DNA from: Sandaracinobacteroides sayramensis
GTDB lineage: Bacteria; Pseudomonadota; Alphaproteobacteria; Sphingomonadales; Sphingomonadaceae
Reading direction: 5' to 3'
DNA: 64,000 nucleotides
Assembly: GCF_022014495.1 (NCBI RefSeq)
Contig: NZ_JAKLSQ010000019.1
Location: 1 to 64,000, forward strand
In this document: piece by piece, positions 16,276 to 25,665 of the stretch
Layout: each line of letters begins with the position of its first letter
How positions within the stretch are numbered: position 1 is the first letter of the stretch
Position numbers and translations under genes: made by a program
The notes under the pieces: model-generated
Told to the model about the DNA's origin: nothing
Databases searched by the model: none
What the model saw: only the letters and a program-made list of their open reading frames with translations

Positions 16276-17340
16276 TCCGCCGGGCCGTGCCATGCCCACC
16301 CGGCGGATTTCCTGCGGCGACGCCTCGAACCAGCGCAGGCAGCTTCGCGACAAGACCGACGCCTCCGCATAGCCCAGCTTCTGCGCGACACGAGTCAGGG
16401 GGATCTCCCGCTGCCTCAGGTAGCGCAGGGCCACCTGGCGGCGCACATCGTCCTTGATGCTCTCGAACGAACCGCCTTCCGCCCGCAAACGGCGCTGCAG
16501 CGTGCGCGGATGCATGCACATCTCGCTGGCTATGCGCTCATAGGTGCAGTCGCCGTCCAGATGATTGAGGATCAGGCTTCGAACCCGCAGGCGCAGGGGC
16601 GGAGTCGCCGGCGGGAAGCGGGCGTCGATATAATCCACCGCCATTTCATGTATCTGTTCGTCGGGCTCGGCGATCGGGCAGAGAAGGTCGGATTCGGTCA
16701 GAACGAAGCCATCCTCCGCCTGGTCGAACAGCACCTCGCAGCTGAAATGCCGCCGATACTCGCGAACCGGCATCTGCGGCATGTGGCGGAAATGCACCTC
16801 GCGCAAACGCGCCCGGCCGCCGGAGATGTCGACGATATTGAGGTTGGCCAGCAGCAGGGCATGTTCGACGACCTGCCGCGAATCCAGCATCTCCTCCAGG
16901 AGGATATTCAGCGATACGAACAGGATATGCCTCGATCGGTCCGGCTTGAACCTGACACGGGTGGCGAGGCTGTAGGCGTGTATGTGCTTCGCGCAATAGC
17001 CGAGCGCCTGCCCGATCGTCTCGGAATTCTTCATCACCACGCCGATCGGGCCGATCACCTTCCCCCCGCGCTGCCGCTGGGCGAGACGAAGCCCGAAATC
17101 CGCGACTCCCAGCCGCTCCGCCGCCAGCGCCAGCAGCCGCACGAGATCGCCGTATCGCAGCGGCGCGCCGGCCTTGCGCAACGAGGATGGATCGACCTGC
17201 GCCTCCGCCAGCAGCAGCGGGGTTTCGCCGCCGAGGTCCGTGACCAGCTCTTCGAAGAAGAGCAGCGCCTCCGAACCGACGAGGCTCGTTCCGTCGCCGG
17301 ATGCAGCGGCCCCTCCGCCCGCGCAGATGTTGCGTTCCAT
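16264..17340 (-). CDS. AraC-family transcriptional regulator
   Basis: A 358-residue regulator with an N-terminal sensing domain of the Arabinose_bd/OruR type (FGLRLAQRQRGG, ALGYCAKHIHAYS) and a C-terminal AraC DNA-binding domain (CTYERIASEMCMHPRTLQRRL; IPLTRVAQKLGYAEASVLSRS, ending ASPQEIRR). The ATG at 17340 is preceded by GGGAGGAAAGCGGAG; the open frame upstream to 17502 is low-complexity and unlikely to be translated. The gene is divergent from the acyl-CoA ligase operon across a 215-bp intergenic region in which I see no clear palindrome. It probably regulates that operon and possibly the acyl-CoA dehydrogenase/SDR pair behind it. Confidence 0.88.
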   Translation of the reverse strand: MERNICAGGGAAASGDGTSLVGSEALLFFEELVTDLGGETPLLLAEAQVDPSSLRKAGAPLRYGDLVRLLALAAERLGVADFGLRLAQRQRGGKVIGPIGVVMKNSETIGQALGYCAKHIHAYSLATRVRFKPDRSRHILFVSLNILLEEMLDSRQVVEHALLLANLNIVDISGGRARLREVHFRHMPQMPVREYRRHFSCEVLFDQAEDGFVLTESDLLCPIAEPDEQIHEMAVDYIDARFPPATPPLRLRVRSLILNHLDGDCTYERIASEMCMHPRTLQRRLRAEGGSFESIKDDVRRQVALRYLRQREIPLTRVAQKLGYAEASVLSRSCLRWFEASPQEIRRVGMARPGGPED

Positions 17341-17555
17341 TCGTAGCTCCGCTTTCCTCCCGGCCGCCCCTCCGGCGCCGGCAGGCCTCCCGCGCACCAT
17401 GCCGGGGCTTGCGGCATCCGGCAAGGCGCCAGGCACAGGGGGGGCGCGCCCGTCGCGTGCTGCACCGATCCTGTCGTCCACCATCAAGACGCCGGCCCTC
17501 AAAGCCGCTAGTCGAATGCCCTCGACGGCGAGCCTGGAAAAGGGCCGCGCACAGG

Positions 17556-19196
17556 ATGGAGGCAGAGTTGGAGCAGGGACGGCGGCTGATCGCCGGCCGG
17601 TCGGTCCGCTGGGACGAGGAACGCGCGCAGCGGGCGTACCGGGACGGCTGCTGGTCTCGCGAAACGCTTGCGGACGCCCTCGCCCGCGCGGCTGCGGAAA
17701 CGCCCGACCGGATCGCGCTGGTGGATGGCGAACGCCGGATCGACTGCGAGACGCTTTCTCGCGAGGCCGCGTCCCTGGCGCGGGCTCTGCTCGCCCGTAC
17801 GGAACCCGGGTCGGTGGTGTCGTTCATGCTGCCCAACTGGGCGGAGGCCGCCACCATCTATCTGGGCGCCACCCTGGCCGGAATGGTGGCCCATCCCATC
17901 CTGCCGTCGTTGCGCGAACGGGAATTGCTGCACATGCTGCCCGATGTCGGCAGCCGATTGCTGTTCATTCCCGAGCGCATCCGCAATCAGGACTATTCGA
18001 AGATGCTGGCCGACGTGTGCGGCAGGCTGCGGCGGCCGCCCGAAGTCGTGGTGGTTCGCGGCGCCCCGGGCAGCCATTGCGCCTACGAAGCGCTGATGGC
18101 GGAAACGCACGACGGCGCGCTGCCGGCGCTGGATCCGGATGCCGTGCGCCTGATCCTCTACACCTCGGGCACCAGCGGAAGCCCCAAGGGGGTCATGCAC
18201 AGCCACAACTCCATCCACGCGCTCGTGCGCCAGCTGGGAGAGAATTGGCTGACGGAGCCGGGCGACTGTTTCCTGGTGCCCTCGCCCATCAGCCATATCG
18301 GCGGGTCCATCTATGCGTTCGAATTCCCGCTGCTGCTGCGGACGACCGCCGTGCTGATGGAGCGTTGGGACGCCGACGCCGCCATCGAGCTGATGGAACG
18401 GCATCGCTGCACCCATATGGCCGGGGCAACGCCCTTCCTGGAGCAGTTGCTCTCCGCCGCGGCTGCCCGGGGCACCCGCCTTCCGGCGCTGAAGCTCTTC
18501 ATCTGCGGCGGCGCCGCCGTGCCGCCCGCACTCATCCGCCAAGCGGCTTCCTATCTGGAAAACGCCGTCGTCACCCGCGTCTACGGCTCGACCGAAGTGC
18601 CGGTGACGACCGTCGGCACGCTGGACCGCGCCGATCTCGATCATGCCGCCGAAACGGATGGCGTGCCGGGAATCGCGCAGGTGCGGCTGACGCCCCATGA
18701 CGCGGGCCGCAGCGGCGAAGGCGAGATCTGCGCCCGCGGCCCCCAGATGCTGGTGGGCTATGTGCATCGCGCCGACGAGGCTTCGGTCTTCGATGCGGAC
18801 GGCTACTACCGCACCGGCGATCTCGGCCGCTGGGTCGATGGCCGCTTTCTGCTGGTGTCGGGCAGGGCCAAGGACATCATCATCCGCAAGGGCGAGAACA
18901 TATCGCCCAAGGAAGTCGAGGATGTGCTGCTGGAACATCCCGGAATCGACGAAGTGGCGGTCGTCGGCATTCCCGACCGGCTGTCCGGGGAGATCGCCTG
19001 CGCGGTGATCGTCTCCCAGGCCGATCCGCGCCCCGATCTCGCCTCCGTTTCGGCGTTCCTGGCGGAGCAGGGGATCGCGGCCTTCAAGCGCCCCGAAAGG
19101 GTCGTGCTGTGGGCGGCGCTGCCGCGCAATGCGACCGGCAAGATATTGAAGCACGAAATCCGCGCGGCGCTTGCCGCCACAGAAGACGAGGACTGA
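17556..19196 (+). CDS. Acyl-CoA synthetase (AMP-forming, class I adenylate-forming family)
   Basis: It activates a carboxylic acid to its CoA thioester through an acyl-adenylate. Core motifs are in order: P-loop-like LYTSGTSGSPKGVMHSH near residue 205, VYGSTEVP (A5), GYYRTGDLGR (A7), SGRAKDIIIRKGENISPKEVE (A8), and the catalytic Lys in PRNATGKILKHEIR at the C-terminus. The length of 546 residues fits medium/long-chain, cyclohexane-carboxylate-like or steroid-CoA ligases. The start is ATG 17556; an upstream open extension has no protein-like composition. It leads a tight operon with three acyl-CoA dehydrogenase chains. Confidence 0.9.
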   Translation: MEAELEQGRRLIAGRSVRWDEERAQRAYRDGCWSRETLADALARAAAETPDRIALVDGERRIDCETLSREAASLARALLARTEPGSVVSFMLPNWAEAATIYLGATLAGMVAHPILPSLRERELLHMLPDVGSRLLFIPERIRNQDYSKMLADVCGRLRRPPEVVVVRGAPGSHCAYEALMAETHDGALPALDPDAVRLILYTSGTSGSPKGVMHSHNSIHALVRQLGENWLTEPGDCFLVPSPISHIGGSIYAFEFPLLLRTTAVLMERWDADAAIELMERHRCTHMAGATPFLEQLLSAAAARGTRLPALKLFICGGAAVPPALIRQAASYLENAVVTRVYGSTEVPVTTVGTLDRADLDHAAETDGVPGIAQVRLTPHDAGRSGEGEICARGPQMLVGYVHRADEASVFDADGYYRTGDLGRWVDGRFLLVSGRAKDIIIRKGENISPKEVEDVLLEHPGIDEVAVVGIPDRLSGEIACAVIVSQADPRPDLASVSAFLAEQGIAAFKRPERVVLWAALPRNATGKILKHEIRAALAATEDED

Positions 19197-19200
19197 GCCG

Positions 19201-20364
19201 ATGGAGTTCGGATGGTCGCCGCAGGAGCAGGCGCATCGGCAGCGAATCCGCGACCTGCTGGAGGAAGCCCTGCCGGAGGATTGGGAAGCGCATTCCGCCC
19301 ACGGGCCGGGCAGCGGCTACCAGACCGACTTTTCCCTGCAGTTCTGCCCCATGCTGGCGGAACGCGACCTGCTCGTGCCGAACTGGCCGCGCGCTTTCGG
19401 CGGCCAGGATGCGCCGGTGTGGCAGCAGTTCATTCTCGGCGAGGAGATGTGGGCGGCCGGCGAGCCGCGCGGCGCCCAGTATATGAACGTCAACTGGATC
19501 GGCCCGACCTTGATGAAGTTCGGCACGCCCGAGCAGATCGACCGCTATCTGCCGCCGATCCGCGAAGGCCGGGCCATCTGGTGCCAGGGCTTTTCGGAGC
19601 CGAGCGCGGGATCGGACCTGGCGGCGCTGCGCACGCAGGCCGTGCCCGTGGAAGGCGGCTACCGGGTGACTGGCGCCAAGATCTGGACATCCTATGCCGG
19701 CCGCGCCGACCATTGCTTCCTGCTGGCGCGCGTTGCGCCGCGGGCCGGAGGCTCCGCCGGCAAGGCGTCGATCCTGATCCTGCTGGTCGACATGGCCTCG
19801 CCCGGAATCCAGGTGAAGCAGATCCCGGCCCTGATCGGCGAGGGGGACATTCACGAGCTGTTCCTGGACGATGTGTTCGTGCCGGAAGCCAACCGGCTGG
19901 GCGCGGAAGGGCAGGCCTGGGACATCATCACCGCGGCGTTGCAGAACGAGCGCACCGGCATCGCCCGCTACGAATTTTCCAGGCGGATGCTGGATCGCGC
20001 CGTCGAACGGCTGAAGGCGCGGGGGCGCTGGGACGATCCGACCGTGCGGGAGCGGGCGGCGCAGGCGCTGATGCTTTGCGAGGCGGCGCGCCTGCTCGTC
20101 TATCGCGTGGTCGACGCCAGGGCGCGGGATCTGCCGGCCGACGCCTTTCCCAGCGTCGCGCGCTGGGCGGTCGTGCAGGCCGACAATGGCGTGAACGATT
20201 TCCTGACCGAATGCATGCCCGAGGGGCTGACGGGATCGGATCCGGTGCAGGTCGCGCATCACCAGCGGGCGATCGCCGCGGGAATCGCATCGGGGGCGGC
20301 GGAAATCCAGTTGAACCTGATTGCCCGACGCTGGCTGGAACTGCCCGGGGAGCCGAAACGATGA
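19201..20364 (+). CDS. Acyl-CoA dehydrogenase, full-length chain
   Basis: A 387-residue acyl-CoA dehydrogenase that introduces an alpha,beta double bond. Motifs include WCQGFSEPSAGSDLAALRT (FAD/substrate loop), KIWTSYAG, and the C-terminal GAAEIQLNLIARRWLELP. Overall it resembles FadE26/FadE28-like large subunits rather than classical short-chain enzymes. The gene starts 4 bp after the ligase stop, and its stop overlaps the ATG of the next, shorter dehydrogenase chain (ATGA), a signature of subunits made in equal amounts. A heteromeric pair with that chain is the likeliest arrangement. Confidence 0.88.
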   Translation: MEFGWSPQEQAHRQRIRDLLEEALPEDWEAHSAHGPGSGYQTDFSLQFCPMLAERDLLVPNWPRAFGGQDAPVWQQFILGEEMWAAGEPRGAQYMNVNWIGPTLMKFGTPEQIDRYLPPIREGRAIWCQGFSEPSAGSDLAALRTQAVPVEGGYRVTGAKIWTSYAGRADHCFLLARVAPRAGGSAGKASILILLVDMASPGIQVKQIPALIGEGDIHELFLDDVFVPEANRLGAEGQAWDIITAALQNERTGIARYEFSRRMLDRAVERLKARGRWDDPTVRERAAQALMLCEAARLLVYRVVDARARDLPADAFPSVARWAVVQADNGVNDFLTECMPEGLTGSDPVQVAHHQRAIAAGIASGAAEIQLNLIARRWLELPGEPKR

Positions 20365-21293
20365 ACTTCGAACCGACACAGGACCAGTCCAGCGTCCTGT
20401 CCGCGCTGGACAGCCTCCTGCAGCCCTTCGAGGCCAGCCCGGTGGAGCCCGTGCCTTATGCCTATGCCGGGGCCCTGGCCGAGACGCTGGCCGAATCGGG
20501 CTTCGGCGATATCGCCGGCGTCGACGGTTTCGGCCCGCTCGACGCGGCGCTCGTGGTCGAGCGGGTGGCGCGGGTGCCGCAGGTGGTGGAAATCGCCGCG
20601 ACGGCCCTGATCGCCGGCGCGCTCGGCCTGCCGGCCGACCCCCGGCCCCTTGCGCTCGCTTCCGGTTCGGCGCTCAATGCCGCGCGTTTCCTGCCGATGG
20701 CGCGCAGGCTGGTGGTGCTTCACGACAGCCATGCCGATCTCGTCACCCCGGCGGACGGGGCCGTCGAGCCGGTCGAGAGCCTGCTTGCCTATCCCTATGG
20801 CCACCTGCGCACGCTGGAAGGCGCGCGGATCGAGCGCTTCGAGGATGCGGAGCTCGTGCGGCGGCGCTGGCGGATCGGGATCGCCGCCGAAGCGGCCGGC
20901 TGCATGGCGGCGGCGCTTGCTGTCGTGGTGGACCATGTGAAATCCCGCTTTGCCTTCGGGCGGCCGCTCGGCTCGCTGCAGGCGATCCAGCACCGGCTGG
21001 CGATGGCCGCCGAAACGGCGGAATCGGCCCGCTGGCTGGCGTTGCGCGCAGCATGGGCCGACAGCGATGCCGATGCCGCGATCGCGGCCGGCTTCGCCCA
21101 ATCCCGGATCGCAGGCTTCACCTATGATCTGCACCAGTTCAGCGGCGCCATGGGCCTGACGCTGGAATTCCCGCTGCATTTCTGGACCTATCGCCTGAGG
21201 GCGTTGGCGGGCGAACTGGGCGGGGCGGGCGCGCAGGCACGCGCCGCCGCCGCCGCGGTCTGGGGCGATACGGCGGGAAGCCGGGCCGCATGA
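20361..21293 (+). CDS. Acyl-CoA dehydrogenase, short subunit
   Basis: A 310-residue chain with the C-terminal acyl-CoA dehydrogenase fold preserved (KSRFAFGRPLGSLQAIQHRLAM; DLHQFSGAMGLTLEFPLHFW) but a much reduced N-terminal/middle region. It has the same architecture as the short chain encoded at 15159-16112. The ATG overlaps the stop of the upstream full-length chain by 4 bp, and its own stop overlaps the next dehydrogenase in the same way, so the three are translationally coupled. Expected role: FAD-contacting partner subunit in an alpha2beta2 enzyme (family knowledge from steroid degraders; inferred here). Confidence 0.85.
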   Translation: MNFEPTQDQSSVLSALDSLLQPFEASPVEPVPYAYAGALAETLAESGFGDIAGVDGFGPLDAALVVERVARVPQVVEIAATALIAGALGLPADPRPLALASGSALNAARFLPMARRLVVLHDSHADLVTPADGAVEPVESLLAYPYGHLRTLEGARIERFEDAELVRRRWRIGIAAEAAGCMAAALAVVVDHVKSRFAFGRPLGSLQAIQHRLAMAAETAESARWLALRAAWADSDADAAIAAGFAQSRIAGFTYDLHQFSGAMGLTLEFPLHFWTYRLRALAGELGGAGAQARAAAAAVWGDTAGSRAA

Positions 21294-22414
21294 GCGCGCT
21301 TCACATGTTCCGGATGGAAGCCCGCGAATGGCTGGCGGCGAATGTGCCGGCATCCCCGGCCCCGCACGACGGCCCCGGCGCGCGCGCCTTCGCGCTCGAA
21401 TGGCAGCGCCTCCAGCATGAGGGTGGCTGGGCCGGGCTTTCCTGGCCGAAGGAAGCCGGCGGGCGCGGCCTTTCCATCACCGAACAGATCGTCTGGAGCG
21501 AGGAATATGCCCGCGCCCATGCGCCAAGCCCGCTCAACCCCTTGTTCGTCGCGCTCAATCACGCGGGCCCCACATTGATCGCCTGCGGCAGCCCGGAGCA
21601 GAAGGCGCGGCACCTCCCCGAAATCCTGCGCGGCGAGGCGATCTGGTGCCAGGGCTTTTCCGAACCCGATACGGGCTCCGATCTGGCCAGCTTGCGCATG
21701 CGCGGCCGGGTGGAGGGCGACGAGCTGGTGCTCGACGGGCAGAAAATCTGGTCCAGCTACGCCGACATCGCGGATTGGCAGGAGCTTCTGATCCGCACCG
21801 ATCCCGATGCCCGCACGGGTTCGGCGCTGAGCTGGGTGATCTGCCCGATGGATGCGCCCGGCATCAGCGTGCATCCGATCCGCACGATGGCGGGCGCGAA
21901 CAAATATTGCCAGATCTTCTACGACGGCGTGCGCATTCCGCTCTCCAATGTCGTGGGCGGGCTGAACAACGGCTGGGCAACGGCCATGTCCACCCTCGCC
22001 TTCGAGCGCGGCACCGCCAGCCTCGGCCTGCTGATCGCGCTAGGAATGCGGATCGACGCGATGCTGGCCGATTGCCCGCCCGGCAGCGCCTGGATGCGGG
22101 CAAGGCTCGCCACCTTGCGAGCGGAAGCGGCGGCCGTGCGCGCCACTGCGTATCGGGTCGCGCTGGACAGCGAAGACGGGGTTCCGGATGCGTCGGGGTC
22201 GATCGTCAGGCTGAGTTTCGCGGAACTGGCGCAGCGCGCGACGGCGGCGGCCATCGATCTCTATGGCGTCGACGCGCCCCAGGTGACCGGCTCGCACGGG
22301 CTGGGCCACGAATATCTGGACGCATTTTCCGAAACCATTGCCGGCGGCACCTCGGAAATCCAGCGCAACATCATCGGCGAACGCCTGCTGGGGCTGCCCA
22401 AAGGGCCGCGCTGA
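21290..22414 (+). CDS. Acyl-CoA dehydrogenase, full-length chain
   Basis: 374 residues, with WCQGFSEPDTGSDLASLRM, KIWSSYAD, NKYCQIFYDGVRIPLSN and a C-terminal GGTSEIQRNIIGERLLGLP, all typical of the family. It is a close relative of the chain encoded at 19201-20364, and the two probably arose by duplication. Translation is coupled to the preceding short chain by an ATGA overlap. It ends the plus-strand operon and faces the convergent enoyl-CoA hydratase gene 29 bp away. It could pair with either of the two short chains nearby. Confidence 0.88.
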   Translation: MSALHMFRMEAREWLAANVPASPAPHDGPGARAFALEWQRLQHEGGWAGLSWPKEAGGRGLSITEQIVWSEEYARAHAPSPLNPLFVALNHAGPTLIACGSPEQKARHLPEILRGEAIWCQGFSEPDTGSDLASLRMRGRVEGDELVLDGQKIWSSYADIADWQELLIRTDPDARTGSALSWVICPMDAPGISVHPIRTMAGANKYCQIFYDGVRIPLSNVVGGLNNGWATAMSTLAFERGTASLGLLIALGMRIDAMLADCPPGSAWMRARLATLRAEAAAVRATAYRVALDSEDGVPDASGSIVRLSFAELAQRATAAAIDLYGVDAPQVTGSHGLGHEYLDAFSETIAGGTSEIQRNIIGERLLGLPKGPR

Positions 22415-22443
22415 GCGCCGCTCGCGGATCATGCGGCCGGCCG

Positions 22444-23262
22444 TCAGCCGCGTGCGTTCGGATCGGGATTCCAGTTCGGCGGGCGCCTTTCGGAGAAGGC
22501 GGCCGGCCCTTCGGCGAAATCCGGATGCGCCCAGTGCGACTTCAGCAGCTCCCAGCCGAACTCGCTGCTGGCCGGCTCGGCCATTTCCGTCGTCAGCCAG
22601 ATCGCCCGCTTCGTGAGGGCAACGGCCTGCGGAGAATTTGTCGCGACCATCGCGGCGATCTCGCGGGCGCGGGCAAGAGCGGTCTCAGCGTCCGGCTCCA
22701 GCAGATCGACGAGGCCGAGGGTGTAAGCCCGCTCCGCCGGCATGCGATAGCCCTTGCCGGCAAGGCCCAGCAGCAGCGCCGCACCCGGCCCGGCCTTTCG
22801 GGCGAGGCTCTGGCTTTCCAGCGCCGAGACCTGACCCACCGACACATGGCTGTCCATGAAGGCGCTCGTGGCCGAGGCGACGACGATGTCGCTTTCCGCC
22901 ACGAAATGCAGGCCGCCGCCGTTGCACAGGCCATTCACGGCGCAGATCACCGGCTTGCGCACATGCGCCATGCGCGGTGAAAAGCGGTTGGCCTCGGCGT
23001 GCGGGCGGTTGTTGAGCGTGCCCATTCCCACTTTCAGGCCGCCGACGTCGGCGCCGGTGCAGAAATGCCGCTCCCCCGCGCCGGTGACGATCGCCGCGCG
23101 GATGCCGGCATCGTCGTCGACCCGCCGCCAGGCCCGCTCCAGCGCGGCGAGCAGCGCGGGGTCGAGGGCATTGCCCCGATCCGGCCGGTTCAGCGTGAGA
23201 AGTGCGACCGCCCCTTCCAGCTCGAACTTCAGCCCGTCGCCGCTCAAGCCTTCACCGGCCAT
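22444..23262 (-). CDS. Enoyl-CoA hydratase/isomerase family protein
   Basis: A crotonase-fold protein of 272 residues. Oxyanion-hole segments are visible as GERHFCTGADVGG and NGLCNGGGLHFVAESDI, followed by MDSHVSVGQVSALES where the second catalytic acidic residue of hydratases usually sits; here it is not clearly a Glu, so hydratase versus isomerase or another crotonase activity stays open. The ATG at 23262 has GGGAG upstream; ATG 23283 is an alternative. It is convergent with the acyl-CoA dehydrogenase operon and probably acts on its enoyl-CoA product. Confidence 0.83.
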   Translation of the reverse strand: MAGEGLSGDGLKFELEGAVALLTLNRPDRGNALDPALLAALERAWRRVDDDAGIRAAIVTGAGERHFCTGADVGGLKVGMGTLNNRPHAEANRFSPRMAHVRKPVICAVNGLCNGGGLHFVAESDIVVASATSAFMDSHVSVGQVSALESQSLARKAGPGAALLLGLAGKGYRMPAERAYTLGLVDLLEPDAETALARAREIAAMVATNSPQAVALTKRAIWLTTEMAEPASSEFGWELLKSHWAHPDFAEGPAAFSERRPPNWNPDPNARG

Positions 23263-23378
23263 CGAACCCGCTCCCTGTTGCATGCAATCCGCCCACCGTA
23301 GTCCGGCCGGCATGGGCTGCAACGACATCGGCTTGATCCGAAGCGACAGCCGGCGTCGGCCGCAACGGCTAGACGCGA

Positions 23379-24827
23379 TCAGATTCCCGACATGCAGATG
23401 TATTTCATCTCCAGATAGTCGTCGATCCCATGGCGGGAGCCTTCGCGCCCCATGCCCGACTCCTTGATCCCGCCGAAAGGCGCGACTTCCGTGGAGATGA
23501 GGCCGGTGTTGACACCCACCATGCCCACCTCCAGCGCTTCCGCGACCCGCCAGGCCCGGGACAGGTCGCGGGTGAAGAAATAGCCCGCCAGCCCCACCTC
23601 CGTGTCGTTGGCGAGCGCCAGAGCCTCCTCCTCGCCGTCGAAGAGGAACAAGGGCGCGAGAGGGCCGAAGGTCTCTTCCCGGGCGACCAGCATGGCGGCC
23701 GTACAGCCCGAGAGGATGGTCGGCTCGAATAAGCCGTTCCCCAGCTCATGGCGCCGCCCGCCCGCCACCAGCGCCGCGCCTTTGCCGAGGGCGTCGGCGA
23801 TATGCTCTTCCACCTTGGCCACCGCCGCCTCGTCGATGAGCGGCCCCTGCGTGACGCCCTCGCCCACGCCGGACCCCAGCCGCAGCTCGCCCACCGCGGC
23901 CTTGAGCTTCGCCGCGAAGGCGTCCGCGACTTCGCGCGCGACGAGGATGCGGTTCACGCACACGCAGGTCTGGCCGCTGTTGCGGAACTTGGAGGCGATG
24001 GCGCCCCGCACCGCCGCGTCGAGATCGGCATCCGCGAAGACGATGAAGGGCGCGTTGCCGCCCAGTTCCATCGACAGCTTCTTCATCGTGGGCGCACATT
24101 GCGCCATCAGCGTCTTGCCCACTTCCGTCGATCCGGTGAAGCTCAGCTTGCGCACCCGGCCGTTCCCGGTCAGCTCGCCGCCGATCAGCCTGGACGATCC
24201 GGTGATCACATTGAAGACGCCGGAGGGAAGGCCCGCCCTTTCAGCCAGCACCGCCAGGGCCAGCGCCGTCAGCGGGGTCTGGGTGGCCGGCTTCAGCACC
24301 ATGGCGCAGCCGGCGGCAAGCGCCGGGGCGGCCTTGCGGGTGATCATCGCGGCCGGAAAGTTCCAGGGCGTGATCGCCGCGACCACGCCGACCGGCTGGC
24401 GTATCACGACGATCCGGCTATCCGCCCTGTGGGCGGGGATCGTCTCGCCATAGACCCGCTTCGCTTCTTCGGCGAACCATTCGACGAAGGACGCCGCATA
24501 GGCGATCTCGCCCAGCGCCTCGGCGAGCGGCTTGCCCTGCTCGCGGGTGAGAATCATCGCCAGATCGTCCTGATGCGACAGGATGAGATCATGCCAGCGC
24601 CGCAGGATTCGGGCCCGATCGCCGGCAAGCAGCGCCTTCCAGCCGCGCATGGCCGCTTCCGCCGCCGAGATCGCGGCGCGCGCGCCGGCCGCATCCATGT
24701 CCGGCACGCGCGCCAGAAGCTCGCCGCTGGCGGGATCCGTGACGGCGATGCTGGGCGTCCCCTGCCAGATGCCGCCGATCAGGCACTGCTCGCGCAGCAG
24801 GCCGCGATCCTGAATGTCGATGCTCAT
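23379..24827 (-). CDS. NAD(P)-dependent aldehyde dehydrogenase, succinate-semialdehyde dehydrogenase (GabD) type
   Basis: A 482-residue aldehyde dehydrogenase with active-site Cys288 in NSGQTCVCVNR and general-base Glu254 in MELGGNAP, 34 residues apart as usual. TPWNFPAAMITRK and FTGSTEVGK form the cofactor site, and the C-terminus has FGGIKESGMGREGSRHGI. The second Cys two residues after the nucleophile is typical of the GabD subgroup. Start MSIDIQDRGL at 24827. It follows the TetR gene by 76 bp on the same strand. The true substrate may be another short semialdehyde or aldehyde. Confidence 0.87.
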   Translation of the reverse strand: MSIDIQDRGLLREQCLIGGIWQGTPSIAVTDPASGELLARVPDMDAAGARAAISAAEAAMRGWKALLAGDRARILRRWHDLILSHQDDLAMILTREQGKPLAEALGEIAYAASFVEWFAEEAKRVYGETIPAHRADSRIVVIRQPVGVVAAITPWNFPAAMITRKAAPALAAGCAMVLKPATQTPLTALALAVLAERAGLPSGVFNVITGSSRLIGGELTGNGRVRKLSFTGSTEVGKTLMAQCAPTMKKLSMELGGNAPFIVFADADLDAAVRGAIASKFRNSGQTCVCVNRILVAREVADAFAAKLKAAVGELRLGSGVGEGVTQGPLIDEAAVAKVEEHIADALGKGAALVAGGRRHELGNGLFEPTILSGCTAAMLVAREETFGPLAPLFLFDGEEEALALANDTEVGLAGYFFTRDLSRAWRVAEALEVGMVGVNTGLISTEVAPFGGIKESGMGREGSRHGIDDYLEMKYICMSGI

Positions 24828-24903
24828 GCTGATCCACTTTCCATTGGTTCGAATTCGCGGGAGCGCGCGGGCGAATCCCGGCCCTGCAGGCTGCGATGTG
24901 CGG

Positions 24904-25551
24904 TCAGCCGGTTTTCGGAACCAGTCCGGCGCACAGGCTTTCCACGAGTCTGTGGGCGATGGCGGCGGCGCTGTCCGGCCCGTCCGCCCGATACCAGCGC
25001 GCCGGCCAGTTGAGGGCGCCGGCCAGCGCAAAGGCCGTCGTGCGCACATCGCCGACCTGCGCGGATCCGTCGGCGGCGGCCTCGCGGATCATCTGCCGCA
25101 GCGCCGTGTCGACCTGGCGCTTGAGGGCGCGGAATTCCAGCCGGGCTTCGTGCGAAAGCAGCTCGTCGCCCGTGCGGATCGCGCAGCGCCCGAAATCCCC
25201 CATGATGATCTCGGCATAACGGCGCAGGAAGGCCTTCAGCCTGTCGAGCCCGCTGCCTGTTCCCGAACGCGTCGCGGCGGCGGCGGATTGAAGGTCGGCC
25301 AGCCCGATGCGCACGCATTCGAACAGAACCTGCTCCTTGTTGCCGAGATAATGGTAGATGACGGGCTTCGTGACGCCCAGCGATGCCGCCACATCGTCCA
25401 GCGACGTCGCGTGGAAGCCTCGTTCGTTGAACATCCGCACCGCCGCCAGCAGCAAGGCGTTCCGCTTCTCAAGACGCTCTTCGGGCGTCGACCGGTTCGA
25501 CCGGAAGGGCGATGTGCCGGCCGACGCGGCCGGCGCAGACGAAGACGTCAT
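24904..25551 (-). CDS. TetR-family transcriptional regulator
   Basis: A 215-residue TetR repressor. The helix-turn-helix is LDDVAASLGVTKPVIYHYLGNKEQ near residues 50-75, with the preceding helix LLAAVRMFNERGFHATS. The C-terminal ligand domain resembles TetR_C acyl-CoA-responsive members (FadR/KstR2-like, inference). ATG 25551 has GGGAG upstream. It is encoded within a minus-strand run acyl-CoA dehydrogenase - aldehyde dehydrogenase - TetR - GabD-like dehydrogenase. A palindrome in front of the first gene of that run (28319-28332) is its best candidate operator. Confidence 0.88.
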   Translation of the reverse strand: MTSSSAPAASAGTSPFRSNRSTPEERLEKRNALLLAAVRMFNERGFHATSLDDVAASLGVTKPVIYHYLGNKEQVLFECVRIGLADLQSAAAATRSGTGSGLDRLKAFLRRYAEIIMGDFGRCAIRTGDELLSHEARLEFRALKRQVDTALRQMIREAAADGSAQVGDVRTTAFALAGALNWPARWYRADGPDSAAAIAHRLVESLCAGLVPKTG

Positions 25552-25665
25552 CGGAACTCCCTCATAACCGACCAGGCCCGCGAACCGTGGCGAACAGGCT
25601 TCGCGGCGCCTGTCGAAGCCAGGCTTTGGAGCGGCTTTGCGGGCTCCATTCCCGCCGAAAGCCAT

